The translations under genes were made by a program, and so were the position numbers. Shown in pieces: positions 1 through 9,187 of a stretch of DNA of 64,000 nt; the stretch's first letter is position 1; the number at the start of each line of letters is the position of its first letter. The notes beneath the pieces were generated by a model. It made no database searches and was not told the DNA's origin. It saw nothing but the letters and a program-made list of their open reading frames with translations. Where the stretch lies: the NCBI RefSeq assembly GCF_022387135.1, contig NZ_CP092462.1:4216001-4280000 (forward strand), in the 5' to 3' direction. The stretch is from Comamonas sp. B21-038. GTDB taxonomy: Bacteria > Pseudomonadota > Gammaproteobacteria > Burkholderiales > Burkholderiaceae_C.

Positions 1-88
1 ATGCGGGTGCGGCGGGCTGCGTGAAGGCGGCGCTGCTGGCGCCCAGGGTGGCGGCGCAAAGGGCGAGGTGGTGCAGAGAGATCTTCAT
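1..88 (-). CDS. N-terminus of an exported protein, probable TonB-dependent receptor (cut by window edge)
   Basis: The first 29 codons of a minus-strand gene begin at an ATG complementary to 86-88. They encode a Lys-containing n-region (MKIS), a hydrophobic Ala/Leu-rich stretch and small residues, which is a typical Sec signal peptide. The gene starts 63 bp after the stop of the siderophore ABC transporter ATPase and points the same way. In iron-uptake operons that slot often holds the outer-membrane TonB-dependent receptor, so that is the best guess. The receptor identity is inference from context only, because nothing of the mature protein is inside the window. Confidence 0.45.
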   Translation of the reverse strand, partial: MKISLHHLALCAATLGASSAAFTQPAAPA

Positions 89-151
89 GGTTGGTCGCTT
101 GGGTCGTTGAGAAAGAGGAAATCAGCGCTGAGGCGGTGCATGCCTAGCCGT

Positions 152-949
152 TCAGGCCAGCAGGCCGTCCACCATCACCTGCGGAATGCCGCGCGAGCAG
201 GGCTCGACACGGGCCTGCACGCCATAGACACGGGCCAGCAGCTCGGGGTTGATCGCATCGCTGGGGAGGCCATCGGCCTGCAGCTCGCCGTTCTGCAGCA
301 CCAGCACGCGGTCGGCATGGCGCAGCGCCAGGCCCAGGTCATGCAGCACCACCAGGGTGACCATGCCGCTGCGCCGGGTCTGCTCGCCCACCAGCGCCAT
401 CACATGGAACTGGTGGTTCAGGTCCAGCGCCGACAGCGGCTCATCGAGCATCAGCACCTGGGGCTGGCGGACCAGCGCCTGCGCCAGGCCGGCCAGCTGC
501 GCTTGGCCGCCCGATAGCTCATCGAGGTGGCGCATCGCCAGGTGGTCAATGCCCAGTTGCTGCAGCACAGCAGCGCATTGCATGACCGCATCCTGGGCTG
601 GCTCGGCACCTGCATGCAGGCTGTGGGGCGAGGCCTTGCGCGCCGCCATCAGCGATTCGATCACGCGCAAATGCACCGCCGCCGGCAAGGCCTGGGGCTG
701 GTAGACCACGCGCCGGGCGCGCTCGGCCAGGCTGGCCTGGTCCAGCGACTGCCCTTGCAAGCGCACCTGGCCGCTGGCACGGGTCAGCCCCGCAAGCGCC
801 CGCAAAAAGGTCGATTTGCCACTGCCATTGGGGCCCAGCACCACGGTGACCGTGCCCGGCTGTAGATCGGCCACCGACAACGAAGGAATGACGACGCGCC
901 GGCCATAGGCCACATGCAGTCCGCTGATCTGCAAACCGCCGCCGCTCAT
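152..949 (-). CDS. Iron-siderophore ABC transporter, ATP-binding protein
   Basis: This 265-residue protein is the cytoplasmic ATPase of a FecE/FhuC-type importer and would power uptake of an Fe(III)-siderophore or haem-like ligand. A Walker A (GPNGSGKST) sits near residue 40, the ABC signature LSGGQ near 145 and a Walker B (LMLDEP) near 165, followed by the switch-region histidine (VLHDL). The start codon overlaps the stop of the upstream permease gene by four bases (ATGA), which shows translational coupling. Length and motif order are normal for the family. The exact ligand cannot be read from the ATPase. Confidence 0.93.
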   Translation of the reverse strand: MSGGGLQISGLHVAYGRRVVIPSLSVADLQPGTVTVVLGPNGSGKSTFLRALAGLTRASGQVRLQGQSLDQASLAERARRVVYQPQALPAAVHLRVIESLMAARKASPHSLHAGAEPAQDAVMQCAAVLQQLGIDHLAMRHLDELSGGQAQLAGLAQALVRQPQVLMLDEPLSALDLNHQFHVMALVGEQTRRSGMVTLVVLHDLGLALRHADRVLVLQNGELQADGLPSDAINPELLARVYGVQARVEPCSRGIPQVMVDGLLA

Positions 950-2046
950 GCCCGCCCCCGGGTGCGCAGCACAATGGCCAGAAAGAAGGGAATGCCCACC
1001 AGCGAGGTGACAATGCCCACCGGCACGATGACGCCCGGCACCAGCGCCTTGGATGCCACCGAGGCCAAGGACAGCACCAGCGCGCCAGTCAAGGCCGAGG
1101 CCGGCAGGTAAAAGCGGTGGTCATCGCCCACCAGCCGGCGCGCAATATGCGGTGCGACCAGGCCAATAAAGCCGATGCTGCCGACAAAGGCCACCGACAG
1201 GGCCGCCAGCAGGCTGATGCGCAGCAGCGCACCCAGGCGCAGGCGCCGCACATCCACACCAAAGCTGGCCGCGCGGTCCTCCCCCAGGCGCAGCGCCGTC
1301 AGCCGCCAGGCATTGCGCATGGACAGCGGCAGCACCACCGCCAAGGCCAATGCCAGCGCACCCAGCTTGGGCCAGGTCGCCCGCGAGAGGCTGCCCATGG
1401 TCCAGAACACCAGACCCTGCAAGGCCTCGGCCGTGGCCACAAACTGCAGCAAGGACACCAGCGCATTGAAGCTGAACACCAGCGCAATGCCAAACAGCAC
1501 CACGCCGGTGGCGCTCATGCCACCCCAGCGGGCCACCAGATCGAGCAGCAAGGCCGAGGCCATCGCAAACACAAAGGCATTGGCCGGCACCGCCCAGGAT
1601 GCAGGCACGCCCGGCAGGCTCCAGTCCAGCACAATCGCCAGCGCTGCGCCAAAGGCGGCGGCCGACGACAGCCCCAAGGTAAAAGGGCTGGCCAGCGGGT
1701 TGGCCAGCACGGTCTGCATCTCGGCACCCGCCAGGCCCAGCGCCAGGCCGACGGCCACCGCCATCAAGGCATAGGGCAGGCGGATATCCCAGACAATCAC
1801 CCGCAGCGCCGGCGGCGCGGCATCGGGCGTGTACAGGGTCTGCAGCAGCTGCCGCAGCGCCAGGCCCGATGGGCCGGTGGTGAAGTCAAACAGCAGGGCC
1901 GCGACAATGGCACCAGCCAGCAGCGCCAGCACCAGCAGGCGCCAGCCCGTCAAGCGACGGTAGGCCTTGGCGTGCTGGCCAGCCTGCCCTGCATCTACGC
2001 CCAGCGCAGCCGAAGTGGCTGCGAGCGGCGGCAGGGACACGCTCAT
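946..2046 (-). CDS. Iron-siderophore ABC transporter, permease (FecCD family)
   Basis: This 366-residue inner-membrane protein has about ten hydrophobic segments and the BtuC/FecCD-type layout. Conserved family stretches include LPYALMAVAVGLALGLAG near the N-terminus, GAEMQTVLANPLASPFTLG, and the ATPase-coupling region GLVAPHIARRLVGDDHR in the C-terminal third. An open frame extends further upstream, but the ATG at 2046 (MSVSLPPL) overlaps the stop of the binding-protein gene in an ATGA and is the sensible start. The 3' end overlaps the ATPase start in the same way, so the three genes form one tightly coupled operon. Confidence 0.92.
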   Translation of the reverse strand: MSVSLPPLAATSAALGVDAGQAGQHAKAYRRLTGWRLLVLALLAGAIVAALLFDFTTGPSGLALRQLLQTLYTPDAAPPALRVIVWDIRLPYALMAVAVGLALGLAGAEMQTVLANPLASPFTLGLSSAAAFGAALAIVLDWSLPGVPASWAVPANAFVFAMASALLLDLVARWGGMSATGVVLFGIALVFSFNALVSLLQFVATAEALQGLVFWTMGSLSRATWPKLGALALALAVVLPLSMRNAWRLTALRLGEDRAASFGVDVRRLRLGALLRISLLAALSVAFVGSIGFIGLVAPHIARRLVGDDHRFYLPASALTGALVLSLASVASKALVPGVIVPVGIVTSLVGIPFFLAIVLRTRGRA

Positions 2047-3308
2047 GGCTTGGCCTTCAAGGGGGCGATATCGCCCCAGTACGCGCCTTGCATCGGCAGC
2101 GCCTGCAAGAAGCGCCGGTTGATCTCGGCCATCGTCGCCTGCGGGTCCACATCGGCAAAACGCTCGGGGTAGAACCACTTGGCCATGGCCTCGATCGCCA
2201 AAATATTGGTGGGCGCATCGTAGAAGTTGTGCCACAGGCCATGGGCGCGGCCCGAGCGCACGGCGCTCAGCATCTCAAAACCGGGGCGCTGGGCCAGTTC
2301 GCGCAGGCTGCTGCCCAGCTGCGCGGCGCTCACCCCTTCGCCCGCCCGCACCATGGGGCGGCTGCCTTGGGGCCGGCTGCCGGTGGCGATGTAGATGGCC
2401 GGGTCCTGGGCGATCAGTGCTTCCTGGTTCAGGTCGCCGATCGCGCCGGGGATCTTGCCTGCCGCGATGTTGATGCCGCCAGCGGCGTCAATGAACTCCC
2501 CGACGTTGCCCTTGCCCGCCGTGTGGCAGCAGCCATCCCAGACACCGGCCAGCAGCTCGGCAAACACCAGCGGGCGCTGCTGCGCAGGGATGTCCTTGAC
2601 CCGGGACTGCACCCGCAGCAGATGCGCCTCGTAGAAATCGGCATAGGCATTGGCCTGCGCCTCGCGATGCACTGCCTGGCCCAGGATGCGGATGCTCTTG
2701 GCGGTGTTGCGCACCGGCTGGGCGCGAAAGTCGATGAACACCACCGGCACGCCCGACTTCTCCAGTGCCTGCACCAGGCTGCTTTGGCGGCCCGGGCCAT
2801 GGCCACCCAGGCCGAAGATGGCGATGTCGGGCTGGGTCGACACCGATTTTTCGTAGCTGACGCTGTCTTCCGAGCTGCGGCCAATCAGCGGAATCTGCGT
2901 GATCTGCGGAAAGCGCTGCTGGTAGGCCGCCCAGCCATTGGGATCGGCAAAGGCCAGCTCGCCTTGCCAGCCCACGATGCGTTTCAAGGGCTCAGCGCCC
3001 TCCATCAGTGCCAGTGCATACAGAAAGCGGCCTTCGCCCAGCAGAATATGGTCCACCTTGGCGGGGATCTGCACGGTGCGGCCGACGATATCCACCACCG
3101 TGCTGCCCTGCGCGGCCGGGGCATCCGCTGCAGCTTGCGCCGGAGCTGCCATGGTCAGACCCGTGGCCAGGCCCAGCCCCAGCGCCACACCCAGCGCGCG
3201 CAAGCGCATGCCCGCTTGTGCGGCAGTACGAAAAAGGTCCGACATGCGGACCAGGGATGCGCCTGCAGCTTGCAGTGCCGGGGAGAGCTTCGATGCGGTC
3301 ATGGTCAC
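2043..3308 (-). CDS. Periplasmic iron-siderophore-type substrate-binding protein
   Basis: This protein of up to 421 residues has a cleavable signal around residues 34-60 (MRLRALGVALGLGLATG... ending APAQA|A). The mature part is of the TroA/FecB/BtuF fold: it opens with VVDIVGRTVQIP, as in many ferric-ligand binding proteins, and later carries PDIAIFGLGGHG and a second lobe with the family's AAGGINIAAG motif. The start is uncertain. The ATG at 3308 gives a long n-region, while internal ATGs at about 3245 and 3209 would give conventional signal peptides. It is the first gene of the importer operon and a Fur-box-like site lies just upstream, so iron repression is likely. Confidence 0.9.
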   Translation of the reverse strand: MTMTASKLSPALQAAGASLVRMSDLFRTAAQAGMRLRALGVALGLGLATGLTMAAPAQAAADAPAAQGSTVVDIVGRTVQIPAKVDHILLGEGRFLYALALMEGAEPLKRIVGWQGELAFADPNGWAAYQQRFPQITQIPLIGRSSEDSVSYEKSVSTQPDIAIFGLGGHGPGRQSSLVQALEKSGVPVVFIDFRAQPVRNTAKSIRILGQAVHREAQANAYADFYEAHLLRVQSRVKDIPAQQRPLVFAELLAGVWDGCCHTAGKGNVGEFIDAAGGINIAAGKIPGAIGDLNQEALIAQDPAIYIATGSRPQGSRPMVRAGEGVSAAQLGSSLRELAQRPGFEMLSAVRSGRAHGLWHNFYDAPTNILAIEAMAKWFYPERFADVDPQATMAEINRRFLQALPMQGAYWGDIAPLKAKP

Positions 3309-3318
3309 AACAAACTAG

Positions 3319-3337
3319 AATGAAAATCGTTCTTATT
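3319..3337. promoter_or_regulatory. Fur-box-like operator upstream of the iron importer
   Basis: The sequence AATGAAAATCGTTCTTATT matches the 7-1-7 Fur core TGATAATNATTATCA at 11 of 14 defined positions (core 3321-3335). It lies 11-29 bp upstream of the binding-protein start codon, between the divergent importer and response-regulator genes, so Fur-Fe(II) would be expected to repress the importer when iron is plentiful. No promoter hexamers could be placed with confidence. Confidence 0.6.
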
Positions 3338-3459
3338 GATCAGTGAGCCGCCACTTTAATCAGCGCCGCAGCGGCCCAGCCGCCACCGCCCGCCTGATTT
3401 GCAATGCCATGTTTTCGCGCTGCCCTCCAACACAATCCATTACTTATCCGGAGAAAACC

Positions 3460-4206
3460 GTGACCTCGCCCCCCGCCAGCCTGCCCGGCAAGGCCCGCAT
3501 CCTGGTGGTCGATGACGACCCCGAGATCCGCGAGCTGCTCTGCGACTACCTGCGTGCCCAGGGCATGCAGGCGGCTGCCGTGCCCGATGGCCAGGGCATG
3601 TGGGACTGGCTGGCCCGCCACAGCGCCGACCTGGTGGTGCTGGACCTGATGCTGCCCGGCGTCGATGGCCTGGCGCTGTGCCGCAGCCTGCGCGAGCGCA
3701 CCCCCATCGCCGTGGTGATGCTGACGGCACGTGGCGCGCTGATGGACCGCATCCTGGGGCTGGAGATGGGGGCCGACGACTACCTGCCCAAGCCCTTTGA
3801 CCCGCGCGAGCTGCTGGCCCGCATCACCGGCGTGCTGCGGCGCACGCGCCAGGTGCCGGCATCGATGCACGAGCCCGAGCACCTGGCCACCCTGCGCTTT
3901 GCCGGCTGGACCTTGAACATGCAAAGCCGCAGCCTGCATGACCCCAAGGGCCTGCTGATCAGCCTGGCCCAGTCGGACTACCGCGTGCTCTGCGCGCTGG
4001 CGCAAAACCCGCAGCGCACCCTGAGCCGCGACTACCTGGCCGAATACACCTTTGGCCGCGAGCGCCAGGCGCTGGACCGCGCCGTCGATGTCTGCATCAG
4101 CCGCCTGCGCCAGCACCTGGAGCCCCAGCCACGCCAGGCCCAGCTGCTGCGCACCGTGCGCAATGCCGGCTATGTGCTTGCCTGCGAGGTCGAGACGCTG
4201 GCGTGA
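3460..4206 (+). CDS. OmpR-family response regulator
   Basis: The DNA-binding half of a two-component system, 248 residues from a GTG start. That start was chosen because GGAG stands six bases before the GTG at 3460; the open frame continues upstream but has no good ribosome site. The receiver domain shows the acidic pair in LVVDDD (residues 18-20), the phospho-acceptor Asp62 in VVLDLMLPG, the conserved Thr in MLTARG and the Lys in YLPKPFD. The C-terminal winged-helix domain includes RTLSRDYLAEYTFGRE and the recognition-helix region AVDVCISRLRQHLE. The gene overlaps its sensor kinase by GTGA. The signal is unknown. It is divergent from the iron importer, but no iron-sensing motif is seen. Confidence 0.93.
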   Translation: MTSPPASLPGKARILVVDDDPEIRELLCDYLRAQGMQAAAVPDGQGMWDWLARHSADLVVLDLMLPGVDGLALCRSLRERTPIAVVMLTARGALMDRILGLEMGADDYLPKPFDPRELLARITGVLRRTRQVPASMHEPEHLATLRFAGWTLNMQSRSLHDPKGLLISLAQSDYRVLCALAQNPQRTLSRDYLAEYTFGRERQALDRAVDVCISRLRQHLEPQPRQAQLLRTVRNAGYVLACEVETLA

Positions 4207-5690
4207 GCACCGCCCCCGACACCCCCGCCACGCATCGCACCGGCCGCTGGCTTCCCAGTTGGTTGTCGTGGTTGGCGCGGCTGTGGCCGCAAACCCTGTC
4301 CGGCCGCATTGCCGCCATCCTGGTCATCGGCATGCTGGCCGCCCAGGCAATGACCGGCACCATCTGGTGGGAAATGCGCCGCAGCCAGCTGCTGGATGTG
4401 CCCTTGCGCCTGGTGGCGGCACGCAGCGCCGATACGCTGGCCTTGCTGCGAGCCAGCCCGCCCGAGCAGCGTGCCGCGCTGCTGGCACAGTGGCAAGGCA
4501 GCCGCTACCAGTTGCATCTGGTCGATGCACCCGATGCCACGCAGACCTCGCCCTACCCCGAAGCCCAGGCCTTGATGGCCCAGGTGGTGCGCGAGCGCCT
4601 GGGCCAGCCCGTGCCGCTGCAATTGCAGCAGTTGGCGCTGCTGGGCGAGCGCAGCACCGATGGCCGCCGCAGCCCCGTGCTGCTGGCCGACAAACCCGAA
4701 GCCCATGTGCGCCTGCTGCTGCAACTGCAGGACGGTCCCTGGCTGCAGATCGATGCGCAGGAAGGCGAAATCGGCCAGCCGGTACAACCCCTGCAGGCGC
4801 TGGCCGACTATGTGCTGCGCGTCTACCTGCTGCGCAGCCTGGTGATTGTGGCGGTGGCCCTGGTGGCAGTGCGCCTGGCCATGCGCCCCCTGCAGCGCCT
4901 GGCCGCCGCCGCCGAGGCGCTGGGCCGTAACCTGCAAAGCCCGCCGATGGATGCGCGGGGCCCGCGCGAAGTGCAGCAGGCTGCGCAGGCCTTCAATGCC
5001 ATGCAGCAAAAAATCAACGAAGGCCTGGCCGAGCGCACCCGCTTCCTGGCCGCCGTGTCGCATGACCTGCGCTCCCCCATCACCCGGCTGCGCCTGCGCG
5101 CTGAAATGCTGGAGCCCGATGCGCTGCGCGCCAAGTTCCGCAAGGACCTGAAAGAGATGGAGCACATGGTCGCCTCCACCCTCGACATGCTCACCGGTGC
5201 CCACGCCAGCGGCCCGCGCCAGACCATGGACATCCATGCGCTGGTGCATGGCGTGGCACAAGACATGCACGAGTCCAGCGGCCTGCCGGTCCCCGTCAGC
5301 GGCCAGGCGCTGCAGCCTTACACCGGCTACGCCCAAAGCCTGCGCCGGGGACTTCAGAACCTGGTGGAAAACGCACTGCGCTATGCCGGCGATGCGCAGC
5401 TGCACATCGACGACGATGGACAACAACTGCGCATCCACGTGCGCGACCACGGCCCGGGTATCCCCGCCGCGCAGATGGCCAGGGTGCTGGAGCCCTTCTA
5501 CCGCATGGAACACTCCCGCAATGCCGACTCCGGCGGGGTCGGGCTGGGCCTGTCGATTGCGCAGACGGTGGCACAGGCCCATGGTGGGGAGCTGCTGTTT
5601 CGCGCGGCGGATGGGGGCGGGTTGGAAGCGGTGCTGGTGTTGCCTCGGGGGGAGGCTGCCGCTATGAACGACAGCCGTTCTTACACGTAG
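4203..5690 (+). CDS. EnvZ-type sensor histidine kinase
   Basis: A 495-residue inner-membrane sensor kinase that starts at a GTG overlapping the regulator's stop codon. Two transmembrane segments (about residues 30-55 and 208-225) bracket a periplasmic sensor region of about 150 residues. A HAMP linker follows (RPLQRLAAAAEALG). The H-box VSHDLRSPITRLRLRAEML places the phosphorylated His at about residue 287. The ATPase domain has an N-box LVENALRYA, G1 DHGPGIP and G2 GVGLGLSIA. All catalytic motifs are intact, so the kinase should be active. The sensor region is not recognisable and the stimulus cannot be stated. Confidence 0.93.
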   Translation: MSTAPDTPATHRTGRWLPSWLSWLARLWPQTLSGRIAAILVIGMLAAQAMTGTIWWEMRRSQLLDVPLRLVAARSADTLALLRASPPEQRAALLAQWQGSRYQLHLVDAPDATQTSPYPEAQALMAQVVRERLGQPVPLQLQQLALLGERSTDGRRSPVLLADKPEAHVRLLLQLQDGPWLQIDAQEGEIGQPVQPLQALADYVLRVYLLRSLVIVAVALVAVRLAMRPLQRLAAAAEALGRNLQSPPMDARGPREVQQAAQAFNAMQQKINEGLAERTRFLAAVSHDLRSPITRLRLRAEMLEPDALRAKFRKDLKEMEHMVASTLDMLTGAHASGPRQTMDIHALVHGVAQDMHESSGLPVPVSGQALQPYTGYAQSLRRGLQNLVENALRYAGDAQLHIDDDGQQLRIHVRDHGPGIPAAQMARVLEPFYRMEHSRNADSGGVGLGLSIAQTVAQAHGGELLFRAADGGGLEAVLVLPRGEAAAMNDSRSYT

Positions 5691-5751
5691 CCCGGTGACC
5701 GTCTTCCGAAAGCTCAGCAGAACCCAATACGTTGGGCGTGGCCCTCATGCT

Positions 5752-5778
5752 GAACTATCCGGAATTTCCGGATAGTTC
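5752..5778. repeat. Perfect 27-bp palindrome between convergent genes
   Basis: GAACTATCCGGAA and its exact complement TTCCGGATAGTTC are separated by one T. It lies 61 bp after the kinase stop and 50 bp before the mnmE stop, where a bidirectional terminator would be expected. Neither side carries a convincing T-tract, so it may instead be a protein-binding site or a dispersed palindromic element. Confidence 0.75.
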
Positions 5779-5828
5779 TAAGCTTGCCTAGATGTGAACT
5801 GACGCTGCGCACGCGCCAGAACTTCGCA

Positions 5829-7298
5829 TCACTTCCCAATACAAAAGCTCGAAAAAATCACCCCCAGCAAATCATCCGACGTGAATTCGCCGGTGATGGC
5901 ATTCAACGCATGCTGGGCCAGGCGCAGCTCCTCGGCCAGCAGGTCGAGCGCAGGGCTGTCCACATGCAGCTGGGCATAGGCGATGTCCAGGTGCTGTTCG
6001 ACCTGTTGCAGCGCCTGCACATGGCGGGCGCGGGCGATGTAGGTGCCTTCGGCGGCGGGCTGCCAGCCGGCCATGGCCAGCAGCTGCTGGCGCAGGGTGT
6101 CGAGGCCATCGCCGGTTTTGGCCGACAGCACCAGCGGGGCCTGGCCGCCCGCCGGAGCAGCGGCAGCAGCAGTGCCAAACTGCGCGGCGGCCTCGGCGCT
6201 TTGGCGGCGGGCCTCGTCGGCGGTCATGGCATCGGCCTTGTTCCAGACCTGCAGCACCGGTACGGTGGCGGGCAGTTGCTGCTGCAAGGTGGCGGCGATC
6301 TGGCGGTCGGCCTCGGCGTAGTCGGGCGCGGCCATGCGGGTCAGGTCGTGCAGGAACAGCACGGCATCGGCGGCGGCGATTTCTTCCCACGCGCGGGCAA
6401 TGCCGATGCGCTCGACCTCGTCGCTGCTCTCGCGCAGGCCGGCAGTGTCGATCACATGCAGGGGCACGCCTTCGATCTGGATGGTCTGCGCGACCTTGTC
6501 ACGCGTGGTGCCGGCTATCGGCGTGACGATGGCCAGCTCGGCGCCGGCCAGCGCGTTGAGCAGCGAGCTTTTGCCGGCATTGGGCTGCCCGGCGATCACC
6601 ACCTTGATGCCCTCGCGCAGCAAGGCGCCCTGGCGGGTGCGCTGCATGACGGCCTGCACGGTGGCGCGCAGCTGGTCCAGCTGGCCATAGGCATCGGCCT
6701 TTTGCAGAAAGTCGATTTCCTCTTCGGGGAAATCCAAGGTGGCCTCGACCAGCATGCGCAGGTGCACCAGCGCATCGCGCAGGCGGTGCACCTCTTGCGA
6801 GAAGGCGCCGGTCAATGAGCGGCTGGCGCTGCGTGCTGCCGCCTCGGTGCTGGCATCGATCAGATCGGCAATCGCCTCGGCCTGGGCCAGGTCGATCTTG
6901 TCGTTCAGAAATGCGCGCTCGGTGAACTCCCCTGGCTCAGCCAGGCGCAGGCCGGGCAGCAGCGGCTTGCCGCTATCGGCCTCTGCCCGCGCGGCTTCCA
7001 GGCAACGGGCCAGCAGCAGCTGCAGCACCACGGGGCCGCCATGGGCCTGCAGCTCCAGAACGTCCTCCCCGGTGTAGCTGTGCGGCGCGGGAAAGTACAA
7101 GGCCAGACCCTGATCGATGGCCTGGCCGTCCGCCGCCTTGAAAGGCAGGTAGCTGGCCTCGCGCGGCTTCAGGGCCTTGCCGCAAAGGCGCTCGACCAGC
7201 GGCGCAATCGCCTTGCCCGACACGCGCACAATGCCCACCGCTCCGCGCCCGGGGGCAGTGGCAATGGCAACAATCGGATCGTGGTGGCGGGCAAGCAT
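5829..7298 (-). CDS. mnmE: tRNA uridine-5-carboxymethylaminomethyl modification GTPase MnmE
   Basis: MnmE acts with MnmG to install the cmnm5 group on wobble uridine-34 of several tRNAs, using methylene-tetrahydrofolate and GTP. The 489-residue protein has the N-terminal folate-binding domain ([18 protein letters not shown]), a helical domain, an inserted G domain with P-loop GQPNAGKSS and switch region GTTRDK, and the diagnostic C-terminal FCIGK with the catalytic Cys. Length is normal. In many gammaproteobacteria mnmE directly follows yidC; here a peptide-binding protein gene with its own terminator stands between them. Confidence 0.97.
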   Translation of the reverse strand: MLARHHDPIVAIATAPGRGAVGIVRVSGKAIAPLVERLCGKALKPREASYLPFKAADGQAIDQGLALYFPAPHSYTGEDVLELQAHGGPVVLQLLLARCLEAARAEADSGKPLLPGLRLAEPGEFTERAFLNDKIDLAQAEAIADLIDASTEAAARSASRSLTGAFSQEVHRLRDALVHLRMLVEATLDFPEEEIDFLQKADAYGQLDQLRATVQAVMQRTRQGALLREGIKVVIAGQPNAGKSSLLNALAGAELAIVTPIAGTTRDKVAQTIQIEGVPLHVIDTAGLRESSDEVERIGIARAWEEIAAADAVLFLHDLTRMAAPDYAEADRQIAATLQQQLPATVPVLQVWNKADAMTADEARRQSAEAAAQFGTAAAAAPAGGQAPLVLSAKTGDGLDTLRQQLLAMAGWQPAAEGTYIARARHVQALQQVEQHLDIAYAQLHVDSPALDLLAEELRLAQHALNAITGEFTSDDLLGVIFSSFCIGK

Positions 7299-7419
7299 GG
7301 GCAGGTCTCTGGCGCTAGTGGGGCAAGGCCCACATTATCGGGCGGCTGCGCCAGCCGCCTGCGCCGCAGGCTATTGGCCGGCCCGGTGCCCGCCCAGGTG
7401 CCCCCCTGAAACGCCCATG

Positions 7420-7444
7420 AAAAAAGCCTGCTGGCGCAGGCTTT
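7420..7444 (-). terminator. Rho-independent terminator of the peptide-binding protein gene
   Basis: Read on the minus strand this is AAAGCCTGC / GCAGGCTTT around a four-base loop, followed by a run of six T. It begins 27 bp after the stop of the gene ending at 7472. Confidence 0.88.
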
Positions 7445-7471
7445 GGGGTAGTCGGATCCAGCAGCGGCTGC

Positions 7472-9055
7472 TTACTTGACCGTGGTCCAGGCGGGGATGG
7501 GGCGTGCATCGGCGCGGTAGACGGTCTCGATGCCCTTGCGCATGGCCCAGGGGAAAATCTGGTGGTGCACGGGGATCGTGTAGAAGTTGTCCTTGGCCAT
7601 CTTCAACGCGTCGTTCATCAAGGCATCGCGCTTGGCCGTGTCGGTTTCGGTCTTCAGCGCGTCGATCTTGGCATCCAGCTCCTTGTCGGCAATGCGGCCG
7701 CCGTTGTAGACGCCGCCGCCCGCGGCGCCCTTGCTGTGGATCAGCGCGTCCAGCGAGTAGAGCGCATCAAAGGTCGCCACGCCCCAGCCGAACAGGTAGG
7801 CGTTCGGGTCGGAGTTCATCACGCGGGTCACGAACTGGGCCATCGGCGTGGCCTGCAGGCTGGTCTTGATGCCAATGCGGGTCCACATTGCGGTGACGGC
7901 CTGGCAGATCGCCTCGTCGTTCACATAGCGGTCATTCGGGCATTCGAGCTTGAGGTTGAAGCCATTGGGGTAGCCTGCTTCGGCCAGCAGCTTCTTGGCG
8001 CCTTCGACGTCGTACTTGGCAGCACGCTCTTCGAGCTCCTTGCTCCAGCCATGCACCATTGGCGCGACCATGGTGCCTGCGGTGATCGACATGCCGCGCA
8101 TCGTGCGCTTGTGCAGGCCTTCGGTGTCGATCGCCATGTACATGGCCTTGCGCACGCGCACATCCTTCATCGGGTTCTTGCCCGGGGTGCCAGCGCCTGG
8201 CAGCTCGTCGCGGAACACGTCCAGGCCCAGGTAGATGGTGCGGTTCTCGGTGCCTTCGAGCAGCTTCAGCTCGGCGGTCTTCTTGATGCGCTCCTGGTCC
8301 TGCGGTGGCGGGTCGACCATGAAGTCCACCTGGTTGGAGATCAGCGCCGCAGTGCGGGTCGCGGCCGACTTGATGGGGGTGAAGACGATCTCATCCACGT
8401 TGCCGGTGGGCTTGTCCCACCAGGCGGCGTTCTTCTTCAGGGTCAGCTTCACATCGGGCTGCCAGCTGACGGCGATGAAGGAGCCTGTGCCGTTGGTGTT
8501 GCGGCTGGAGTAGCTTTCTTCCTTGCCGGCATAGTCCTGGGTCTTGACGGCATTGTTCTTCTCGGCCCAAGCCTTGTTCATGATGCGCGCCTCGGTCAGC
8601 TCGCGCAGCAGGATCGGGTTGGGGCCCTTGAGGATCAGGTCCACGGTGAAGTCATCGACCTTCTTGACTTCCTTGATGCTCTGCGTGGCACTCATCATGT
8701 TCGATGGCGGGGTCATGATGCGGGTCAGCGAGAAGACCACGTCATCGGCGGTGAAGGGTGCGCCGTCATGGAATTTGACGCCCTTGCGCAGCTCGAAGCG
8801 CCACTGGGTGGGGCTCACCTCGGTCCACTTGGTGGCCAGGGCGGGCTCCAGCTGGAAATCCTTGCCATAGCGCACCAGGGGCTCATAGACCTGCTGCAGG
8901 AACGCATGGGTGGTCTGGTGGTTCTGTGCGTGCGGATCCAGGGTCAGGATGTCGTTGGCACCTGCCCAGCGCAAGGTGGCCGCCTGGGCTGCGCCTGCAC
9001 AGAGCAACACTGCCAGCGCCAGCGCGCTAGGTCGAAAAACCGATACTTTCGCCAT
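7472..9055 (-). CDS. Dipeptide/oligopeptide-type ABC transporter substrate-binding protein (SBP_bac_5)
   Basis: This 527-residue periplasmic protein has a clear signal peptide (ALALAVLLCAGAAQA|A). The mature sequence starts with the family's TLRWAGANDILTLDPH and carries YEPLVRYG, the signature WRFELRKGVKFHDG, and ADDVVFSLTRI, all typical of DppA/OppA-class solute-binding proteins. Such proteins load peptides, opines or nickel onto a DppBCDF-type importer. No permease or ATPase gene lies beside it, and it has its own terminator, so it is an orphan component. It sits between yidC and mnmE, an unexpected spot. The ligand is unknown. Confidence 0.93.
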   Translation of the reverse strand: MAKVSVFRPSALALAVLLCAGAAQAATLRWAGANDILTLDPHAQNHQTTHAFLQQVYEPLVRYGKDFQLEPALATKWTEVSPTQWRFELRKGVKFHDGAPFTADDVVFSLTRIMTPPSNMMSATQSIKEVKKVDDFTVDLILKGPNPILLRELTEARIMNKAWAEKNNAVKTQDYAGKEESYSSRNTNGTGSFIAVSWQPDVKLTLKKNAAWWDKPTGNVDEIVFTPIKSAATRTAALISNQVDFMVDPPPQDQERIKKTAELKLLEGTENRTIYLGLDVFRDELPGAGTPGKNPMKDVRVRKAMYMAIDTEGLHKRTMRGMSITAGTMVAPMVHGWSKELEERAAKYDVEGAKKLLAEAGYPNGFNLKLECPNDRYVNDEAICQAVTAMWTRIGIKTSLQATPMAQFVTRVMNSDPNAYLFGWGVATFDALYSLDALIHSKGAAGGGVYNGGRIADKELDAKIDALKTETDTAKRDALMNDALKMAKDNFYTIPVHHQIFPWAMRKGIETVYRADARPIPAWTTVK

Positions 9056-9105
9056 ACCTGAACCCCTATTTTGTTGAACACACTTTCAAACAGTTGATGC
9101 TAACG

Positions 9106-9132
9106 AAAAAACGGTCGCAAATGCGACCGTTT
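9106..9132 (-). terminator. Rho-independent terminator after yidC
   Basis: On the minus strand AAACGGTCGCA pairs with TGCGACCGTTT (9109-9132) and is followed by T residues. It lies 56 bp beyond the yidC stop and upstream of the peptide-binding protein gene, and separates the two transcription units. Confidence 0.85.
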
Positions 9133-9187
9133 GGGAGGAGTATCCGGGAATGCCCGCCTAGGCAATCCCTGCATTGACAAATGCCGG

